DNA of 47,759 nucleotides. It comes from JABAYQ01 sp018608925 (GTDB lineage: Bacteria > Bacteroidota > Bacteroidia > Flavobacteriales > UBA7312). The notes under the pieces were generated by a model. That model was not told the DNA's origin and did no database searches. It was given only the letters and a program-made list of their open reading frames with translations. The stretch spans positions 1 to 47,759 of the forward strand of contig JASJHQ010000036.1 in NCBI GenBank assembly GCA_037625715.1. Reading direction: 5' to 3'. The translations under genes and the position numbers were made by a program. This document shows positions 43,301 to 47,759 of this stretch, piece by piece (positions within the stretch are counted from its first letter, which is position 1; every line of letters starts with the position of its first letter).

Positions 43301-44720
43301 ACTTTCTCAAAGTTTAGCAGGCTTTTCTAAAGGGGATGCCGATGTATTGAGAAAGGCTATGGGTAAGAAGATATTTGCTCTTCTACAAAAATTAAAACCT
43401 AAATTTTTAAGAGGTTGTGAAGAGAGAGGCCATGATGTAGAGATTGCATCTAAAATTTGGAAAGACTGGGAGTCGTTTGCTGCCTATGCCTTTAACAAAT
43501 CTCACTCTACTTGTTATGCCTTAATTGCTTTTCAGACAGCCTATTTAAAAGCACACTATCCGGCCGAATATATGGCGGCTTACCTAACTCATAACATGAA
43601 CGACATTAAAAAGGTGACGTTCTATATGGAAGAGTGTAAGCGAATGGGTATAAAGGTTTTAGGGCCTGATGTAAACGAAAGTTTCTACAAATTTGCAGTT
43701 AATAAAAACGGAGAAATAAGATTTGGATTAGGAGCAATTAAAGGAGTAGGAGAAGGAGCGGTAGAAGCAATTGTAAACGAAAGACAAGAGTCTGGAAATT
43801 ATATTTCTATTTTCGAACTTACTAAACGAATTGATTTAAGAGCAGCAAACAAGCGAGCATTCGAAAGTTTAGCAAATTCTGGTGCTTTTGATAGCTTTGG
43901 CCATTTACGTGCCTCATATTTTGTAGTAGAAAACGAAATGACTTTCTTAGAGAAAGCCATTAAATACGGAGCTAAACACCAGCAAAATGAAAATTCTTCT
44001 CAAGTATCTTTATTTGGGGAAGCTTCCGATTTAATTCTGTTAGAACCAAAAGTTCCTATTTGTGAGCCTTGGCCTATGCTAATTAGATTAAACAGAGAAA
44101 AAGAAGTGGTTGGCTTCTATATTTCTGGCCACCCTCTAGATGATTATAAGTTAGAAATGAGTAGTTTCTGTAATCTTAATATCTCTCAAATTAAAGATCT
44201 AGAAGCTATAAAAGGAAGGGATGTAAGAATTGCTGGTATGGTGTCAGAAGTAGAGCATAGGTTTACTAAAAAAGGAAATCCGTTTGGCACTATTACTATT
44301 GAAGATTACCACGATAGTATTACTTTTTTCTTGTTTGGAGAAGATTACCCAAAGTACAAGCCTTATATGACCGAAGGTTGGTTTTTGTATGCTCAATGTA
44401 GGGTTCAAGACAAGAAATGGAAAGAAGGGGAGTTAGAGATGAAAATTGTTAGCGTAGAATTATTGTCGGAAATAAAAGAAAAGACAATAAGATCCGTTCT
44501 GTTAAAGGTCAATTTAGAAGATTTATCTCAAAATTTATTTGAAAACATTTCAGAACTTTGTGAAGAGTATCCTGGCAAACATAATTTAAAGTTTGTTGTT
44601 AACGATTACAAAGATGGATACCAAGTTGGTCTTCGTTCTAAAAAGTATAAGGTTAATCTAGAAGATACCTTTTTAAATAGCTTGAAACAAATCTCGAATA
44701 TTGATTTAGAAATCAATTAA
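40362..44720 (+). CDS. dnaE: DNA polymerase III alpha subunit with fused N-terminal 3'-5' exonuclease
   Basis: A 1452-residue replicative polymerase. Residues 1-190 are a DnaQ-like DEDDh exonuclease (D6 and E8 in FDTETTG, GQNVGFDINIM, and H170/D175 in EAHNATADV), giving proofreading in cis. A PHP domain follows (HLHNH, 258-262), but the usual TDHGN is TDVSN, so its metal site is probably incomplete. The polymerase core shows SVGPGRGSAAGSAVAY and the catalytic PDIDIDF (686-692), then GTMAAKSAIRDTARV, a fingers region with ALYRPGPMEY and YQEQVMLLSQ, a helix-hairpin-helix tract (GLGAIKGVGEGAVEAIV) and a C-terminal OB domain (IAGMVSEVEHRFTKKGNPFG). The exo-polymerase fusion is the known Bacteroidota form of DnaE. 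trxA follows after 37 bases. Confidence 0.95.
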   Translation: MYLIFDTETTGLPRSWKAPFTDVDNWPRCVQIAWQIHDKWGELIETKDFLIRPDGYDIPYDAEKIHGISTLLAQENGHDIEDVLVEFKKALESVEFVVGQNVGFDINIMSCEFHRFGYDPFLNTFPLLDTCTEATASICQIPGGRGGKFKLPNLTELHTFLFGSAFDEAHNATADVVATTRCFLELLRKGHYSVDQLNKDKDYLIQFQSHNSTVIEPVQLKHLNLKLESQKLKDLHKKETSENSDSSQIDLSEYSFSHLHNHSQYSVLQSTSQVSNMVEKAFELNMPAVAITDVSNMYGAFHFTKSIFDHPANKEVIEHNKKVESGDLNEELKEFAIKGVLGCELLICKNHLDKSFQDNGSKMVFLCKNKDGYHNLSKMSSIAFVDGFYYVPRIDKEVVEKYKEGLIVLSGGSRSDIADLILNVGEKQAEETFLWWKDTFQDDFYVEIVRHGIEEEDIVNEVMLRFAKKHNVKILASNETYYLEKEDANAHDILLCVKEGELQSTPKGRGRGFRYGLSNDEYYFKSQDEMKSLFADLPQAIINIEEVLSKVENFHLKRDVLLPAFDIPEQFLNEQDADGGKRGENAYLKHITFEGAKKRYGTITDEIEERLLFELKTIENSGYPGYFLIVQDFTSQARLMGVSVGPGRGSAAGSAVAYCIEITNVDPIKYDLLFERFLNPDRVSLPDIDIDFDDEGRGKIIEWVVNKYGKNQVAQIITYGTMAAKSAIRDTARVLDLPLSEADKLAKSLPEIKLKKLFGLDEKELKEKLNGEQYQQAQEIIKLSQEDNLRSDTINQATILEGSLRNIGIHACGVIITPDDISKFVPVTTAKDADLLVTQFDNSVVEDAGMLKMDFLGLKNLTIIKDCCKIIKHIHDVDIDIDAIPLDDELTYELFQNGETNGVFQFESVGMQKNLKLLKPDKFDDLIAMNALYRPGPMEYIPDFIARKHGHEDIIYDLPEMSEYLADTYGITVYQEQVMLLSQSLAGFSKGDADVLRKAMGKKIFALLQKLKPKFLRGCEERGHDVEIASKIWKDWESFAAYAFNKSHSTCYALIAFQTAYLKAHYPAEYMAAYLTHNMNDIKKVTFYMEECKRMGIKVLGPDVNESFYKFAVNKNGEIRFGLGAIKGVGEGAVEAIVNERQESGNYISIFELTKRIDLRAANKRAFESLANSGAFDSFGHLRASYFVVENEMTFLEKAIKYGAKHQQNENSSQVSLFGEASDLILLEPKVPICEPWPMLIRLNREKEVVGFYISGHPLDDYKLEMSSFCNLNISQIKDLEAIKGRDVRIAGMVSEVEHRFTKKGNPFGTITIEDYHDSITFFLFGEDYPKYKPYMTEGWFLYAQCRVQDKKWKEGELEMKIVSVELLSEIKEKTIRSVLLKVNLEDLSQNLFENISELCEEYPGKHNLKFVVNDYKDGYQVGLRSKKYKVNLEDTFLNSLKQISNIDLEIN

Positions 44721-44725
44721 AATAT

Positions 44726-44733
44726 TAATTTTG
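44726..44733 (+). promoter_or_regulatory. Candidate -7 element for trxA
   Basis: TAATTTTG matches the TAnnTTTG consensus and lies 24 bases before the trxA ATG. A TTG is found 22 bases upstream, at the end of dnaE, which is a looser spacing than usual. Confidence 0.4.
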
Positions 44734-44757
44734 TATATCACTTAAATTTAAAAAAAC

Positions 44758-45075
44758 ATGGCATTAGAAATCACAGACGCAAATTTTGAAGAATTAGTAT
44801 TAAAATCAGACAAGCCAGTATTGGTTGATTTTTGGGCTACATGGTGCGGACCTTGTAGAATGGTAGGACCTATTGTTGACGAATTAGCTAATGATTACGA
44901 TGGTAAAGCTGTTGTAGGAAAAGTTAATGTAGACGACAACTCTGCTATTCCATCTCAATTCGGAATAAGAAATATTCCTGCATTATTAATTTTTAAAAAT
45001 GGAGAAATCGTTGATAAAGTAATCGGCGCAGTTCCAAAAAATGTACTTGCAGAAAAATTAGATGCACATCTATAA
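44758..45075 (+). CDS. trxA: Thioredoxin
   Basis: A 105-residue cytosolic disulfide reductase. The active site is WATWCGPC with the standard CGPC pair, preceded by KPVLVDFWATWC and followed by the cis-proline segment RNIPALLIFKNGEIVDKVIG. Length and order are canonical. It is the probable electron donor for the three-cysteine arsenate reductase in this window and for ribonucleotide reductase. A terminator hairpin begins 14 bases after its stop and ends at the start codon of the DUF58 gene. Confidence 0.97.
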   Translation: MALEITDANFEELVLKSDKPVLVDFWATWCGPCRMVGPIVDELANDYDGKAVVGKVNVDDNSAIPSQFGIRNIPALLIFKNGEIVDKVIGAVPKNVLAEKLDAHL

Positions 45076-45089
45076 TTCTAAACTTATTA

Positions 45090-45114
45090 AAGGGCTTTAA
45101 AAAGCCCTTTTTTT
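45090..45114 (+). terminator. Terminator-like hairpin abutting the DUF58 start codon
   Basis: Palindromic stem AGGGCTTT (45091-45098) with AAAGCCCT (45101-45108), then a T run to 45114; the ATG of the next gene begins at 45115. As a trxA terminator it would release RNA at the DUF58 start codon; on readthrough it leaves no room for a ribosome site outside the hairpin. It may act as an attenuator. Confidence 0.85.
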
Positions 45115-46038
45115 ATGGACTTTAAAGAGGAAATAGAAATATTCGAAAAGCTAGATTTTCTAGCTAGCCAGGCGGTGGAAGGTTTTATAACCGGTCTCCA
45201 TAAAAGTCCATTTCACGGATTCTCGGTAGAGTTTGCCGAACACCGTCAATACAACCAAGGAGAAAGTACAAAACATATTGATTGGAAGCTTTTTGCTCGT
45301 TCCGATAAGTATTTTGTTAAAAAATACGAAGAAGAAACCAACTTAAGGTGCAGAATTATTATTGACAATTCTTCTTCGATGCATTTTCCTAAAATCGATA
45401 AACCAGACTTTTCTAGTCCTAATAAAATTTATCATAGCATTTTTTGCTCTTTAGCTTTAATGAAGCTCTTCAAAAAACAAAGAGATGCGGTTGGTCTTAG
45501 TGTGTTTTCCGACAAACTAAGCGTACACACCAACGAAAAAACAACCATCAAGCACCATCAAATTCTTTTTAACGAATTAAAAAACATATTAGATGACGAT
45601 AGCTTAAAAAAAACTACAAGTGCTGTAGAGTCTCTACACGAAATAGCGGATAGTATTGCTCCAAGATCATTGGTGGTGCTATTTAGCGATCTATTAGATA
45701 ATTCTTCTGAGTCCGATCAGTTAATGTCGGCATTGCAACATTTAAAATTTAACAAACATGAGGTAGTAATATTTCATTTGTTAGATAAAGAAAAAGAAAT
45801 TGATTTCGAATTTGAAAACAGACCATTCAAATTTATTGATATGGAATCGGGAGAAGAAATGAAGCTCTCTCCTAATAACCTCAAGAAAGAATATCAAAAA
45901 TTTAAGCTAGAACAGATAAAGGAGTTAAAACAAAATTGTGCCCAATTTAAAATTGATTTTGTAGATGTAGATATTAATAAGGATATCAATAAAGTATTGA
46001 TGACTTATCTTCATAAAAGGAAACAATTAGGACGTTAA
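45115..46038 (+). CDS. DUF58 domain protein (MoxR-associated, VWA-like)
   Basis: A 307-residue soluble protein. The DUF58 signature runs from residue 28: GLHKSPFHGFSVEFAEHRQY, NQGE, HIDWKLFAR, YFVKKYEEETNL, then a VWA-type fold with the MIDAS-like DNSSSMH (84-90). Members usually work with a MoxR AAA+ ATPase and BatA/BatB proteins in envelope stress or complex assembly. No moxR is adjacent here; the preceding gene is trxA. The ATG at 45115 is the only usable start, since the upstream frame reaches a stop at 45088 without another start codon. A terminator hairpin ends right at that ATG. The DUF2779 gene follows after one base. Confidence 0.9.
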   Translation: MDFKEEIEIFEKLDFLASQAVEGFITGLHKSPFHGFSVEFAEHRQYNQGESTKHIDWKLFARSDKYFVKKYEEETNLRCRIIIDNSSSMHFPKIDKPDFSSPNKIYHSIFCSLALMKLFKKQRDAVGLSVFSDKLSVHTNEKTTIKHHQILFNELKNILDDDSLKKTTSAVESLHEIADSIAPRSLVVLFSDLLDNSSESDQLMSALQHLKFNKHEVVIFHLLDKEKEIDFEFENRPFKFIDMESGEEMKLSPNNLKKEYQKFKLEQIKELKQNCAQFKIDFVDVDINKDINKVLMTYLHKRKQLGR

Positions 46039-46039
46039 C

Positions 46040-47515
46040 ATGAGTAGAGTATCTATTTCAAAATCGAACTTTGTATTAGGATTGCAATGCGACAAGTCTT
46101 TGTACCTTAAAAAAAACAATCCCGAATTTGGAGATCCTATTTCTTTACAGAGTCAGAATATTTTTGACATGGGTAATAGGATAGGGGTTTTTGCTCAACA
46201 ACTATTTCCGGGTGGAGTAGACGTTAAAGAAAACAGCACCTTTAGAGAAGATAAAATTGAAAAAACCCAACAATATATTGAGGATGGAGAACAAGTTTTG
46301 TATGAGGCTGGTTTTTCTTACAACAATATGTATTGCTTTGTTGATATTCTGGTTAAGAAAGGGGACGGATGGCTTATTCATGAAGTGAAAAGCTCTACCA
46401 AAATCACAAAAAATCATATTAAAGATGTTTCTTTTCAGTACTACATTCTCGAAAAATGTGGACTAAATATAAAAGGAGTCTATATTACTCACATCAACAA
46501 TCAATACAAAAGAAAGCAGAAACTTCTTATTAATAAGTTGTTTAAATCGGTTTCTGTAATAGATAAAGTTTTGGCTAACCAAGAGTTAGTAGAAACTAAG
46601 GTTGATCACTTCTTTGAGTTGTTAAGCCATGATGATGCTCCTCAAACTAAAATTGGATCTCATTGCACTTCTCCTTATGTGTGTATGTTTAAAACGCTTT
46701 GTTGGAAAGATATTCCATCATACAGTGTTTTTGATATTTCTAGGCTATCCTCGAATGATAAATGGGATTTGTACAATCAGGGAATTGTTGCTTTAGATGA
46801 GATTCCTAAAGATTTTTCTTTGTTAGCAAGGCAACAAACAGAAGTGGATAGTTATCTCAATGATCAGATTGTAGTAGATAAAAAAAGGCTTTCTGATTTT
46901 TTGAATAAAGTATCACCAAATATTTACTTTCTAGATTTCGAAACCTACCAATCTGCAATTCCTACTTTGGTAGGAACCAATCCTTACCAGCAAATACCAT
47001 TTCAATATTCGGCTCATTATCTTGATGAGAAACAAGAGATTACTCATTTCGAATTCCTATCTACTAACTTAGAAGACCCTAGGGAAGAGTTTATATTATC
47101 TCTTATAGAAGATTTAAGGCATCCAGGGGATATTTTCGTGTACAATATATCTTTCGAGAAACAAAGATTGCAAGAGTTATCTAGAGCATTTCCTGATTAC
47201 GCCAGTCTTTTAAATGATATCATTGACCGTATGGTCGATCTTATTATCCCATTTAAAAACGGTTGGTATTATTCGCCTAAAATGAAAGGAAAGAACTCTA
47301 TTAAAAACGTTTTGCCTGCTTTAGTACCTGGTTTTTCTTATCAAGATCTCGATATAAACAACGGCATCTTAGCTAGCCAATCTTTTCTAAACTTATCTAG
47401 GGTAGAAGATCAAGAACAAGTTAATAAAACAAGAAAAGACCTATTGGAGTATTGCAAGCTCGATACTCTGGCAATGGTTAAGATATTTGAGGTCTTAAAG
47501 CAGGATTGTGTTTAA
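46040..47515 (+). CDS. DUF2779 protein with two predicted nuclease domains
   Basis: A 491-residue soluble protein. Residues 1-230 resemble Cas4/RecB-type PD-(D/E)XK nucleases with an iron-sulfur site: C17 in LGLQCDKSL, D102 in CFVDILV, E115-V-K117 in LIHEVKSSTK, Q133 in SFQYYIL, and the cysteines C209, C215 and C221. Residues about 294-491 are DUF2779, which looks like a DEDD 3'-5' exonuclease: D299/E301 in YFLDFETY, YNISFEKQRL, and D475 in CKLDTLAM. All catalytic groups appear intact, so two nuclease activities in one chain are predicted. The gene follows the DUF58 gene by one base and is probably cotranslated. No CRISPR array, cas gene or repair gene is near. Biological role unknown. Confidence 0.82.
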   Translation: MSRVSISKSNFVLGLQCDKSLYLKKNNPEFGDPISLQSQNIFDMGNRIGVFAQQLFPGGVDVKENSTFREDKIEKTQQYIEDGEQVLYEAGFSYNNMYCFVDILVKKGDGWLIHEVKSSTKITKNHIKDVSFQYYILEKCGLNIKGVYITHINNQYKRKQKLLINKLFKSVSVIDKVLANQELVETKVDHFFELLSHDDAPQTKIGSHCTSPYVCMFKTLCWKDIPSYSVFDISRLSSNDKWDLYNQGIVALDEIPKDFSLLARQQTEVDSYLNDQIVVDKKRLSDFLNKVSPNIYFLDFETYQSAIPTLVGTNPYQQIPFQYSAHYLDEKQEITHFEFLSTNLEDPREEFILSLIEDLRHPGDIFVYNISFEKQRLQELSRAFPDYASLLNDIIDRMVDLIIPFKNGWYYSPKMKGKNSIKNVLPALVPGFSYQDLDINNGILASQSFLNLSRVEDQEQVNKTRKDLLEYCKLDTLAMVKIFEVLKQDCV

Positions 47516-47716
47516 TAATTTAAACAGAAATAACAAAAAGATTTCTTTGGAAAAACAATGCTGTATTTTACGATTTTTAATAATTGTGAAACTTTTATAA
47601 CTCTGGCTTCGTTTAATGGGGGGAGTGATTAGGCCTTTATAATTACTTTCTCAATATAAATAAGTACAAAATTACATACGATACAAAGAGGGCTCCCATT
47701 TAATTGGTGGTAGTCA

Positions 47717-47752
47717 AAAGACGGAAAACTAAAAGTGTTCCGTCTTTTTTTT
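47717..47752 (+). terminator. Intrinsic terminator after the DUF2779 gene
   Basis: Stem AAGACGGAA (47718-47726) with TTCCGTCTT (47738-47746), an 11-base loop, then a T run to 47752. It lies about 200 bases after the DUF2779 stop, so the intervening stretch is a long 3' UTR or a separate small RNA; there I see only a weak pairing of AATGGG near 47617 with CCCATT at 47695. Confidence 0.75.
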
Positions 47753-47759
47753 ATTATAC

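Noticed and set aside
46040..47515. Cas4 or CRISPR adaptation gene
   Set aside because: Only the N-terminal half resembles Cas4; there is no array, cas1 or cas2 in the window, and the DUF2779 half is not part of CRISPR systems.

Overview
The window is a visibly AT-rich chromosomal segment of a member of the Bacteroidota, most likely order Flavobacteriales. The evidence is consistent: promoters follow the Bacteroidota pattern (TTTG, about 19 bases, TAnnTTTG) and strong Shine-Dalgarno sites are mostly absent. There is a 6S-Flavo-type RNA, an S16 protein with a long C-terminal tail, a DnaE polymerase with a fused proofreading domain, a fused E1 alpha/beta dehydrogenase, bacillithiol synthesis (bshA), DUF4294 and DUF5916 proteins, a BatA-type VWA protein, and a TonB receptor with a carboxypeptidase-like N-terminal domain. 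I see no tRNA, rRNA, CRISPR array, prophage, insertion sequence or recent island. It reads as a compact core genome of about 40 genes with very short intergenic gaps.

Layout. 1-9.1 kb: a glycosyltransferase, an M1 metallopeptidase whose C-terminal third looks like an Omp85-type outer-membrane barrel, a TonB-dependent receptor, a thioredoxin-type arsenate reductase and an M23 peptidase. 9.1-11.5 kb: a division/RNA block made of a ZapB-like coiled-coil protein, ZapA, 6S RNA and RNase Y. 11.5-13.3 kb: a SirB1-like protein and a nucleoside phosphorylase, overlapping by 4 bases. 13.3-18.2 kb: an operon of a double universal stress protein, a GH3/beta-lactamase-fold fusion and bshA. 18.2-19.6 kb (minus strand): a 37-residue Cys-rich membrane protein, a lipid kinase and a SUI1 factor. 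19.6-22.1 kb: fused branched-chain E1 and a small secreted TonB-C-like protein, closed by a bidirectional terminator. 22.1-30.7 kb: a conserved protein of unknown function, an MBL-fold hydrolase, then a minus-strand cluster of DUF5916 protein, LolD-like ATPase, BatA-like VWA protein and a dihydroorotase homologue that has lost its metal site. 30.8-33.5 kb: sucC and a biotin carboxylase. 33.5-36.8 kb: a polysaccharide-type cluster (Gfo/Idh/MocA oxidoreductase, lipoprotein, initiating sugar transferase). 36.8-40.2 kb: pcm and hbd face DUF4294-rimM-rpsP. 40.4-47.5 kb: dnaE, trxA, a DUF58 protein and a DUF2779 protein with two predicted nuclease domains.

How the genes fit together. Most are housekeeping: replication (dnaE), translation (rpsP, rimM, SUI1), RNA decay and 6S control (rny, ssrS), division (zapA), central metabolism (sucC, accC, E1, hbd), redox (trxA, bshA, arsC) and envelope work (M23, LolD, TonB receptor, sugar transferase). 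The least explained items are the M1-Omp85 fusion, the two-nuclease DUF2779 protein, the 22.1-23.6 kb unknown, the degenerate dihydroorotase, and a terminator placed directly against the DUF58 start codon. I did not find a convincing new multi-gene defence or mobile system. The most promising single candidate is the self-anchoring M1 peptidase.
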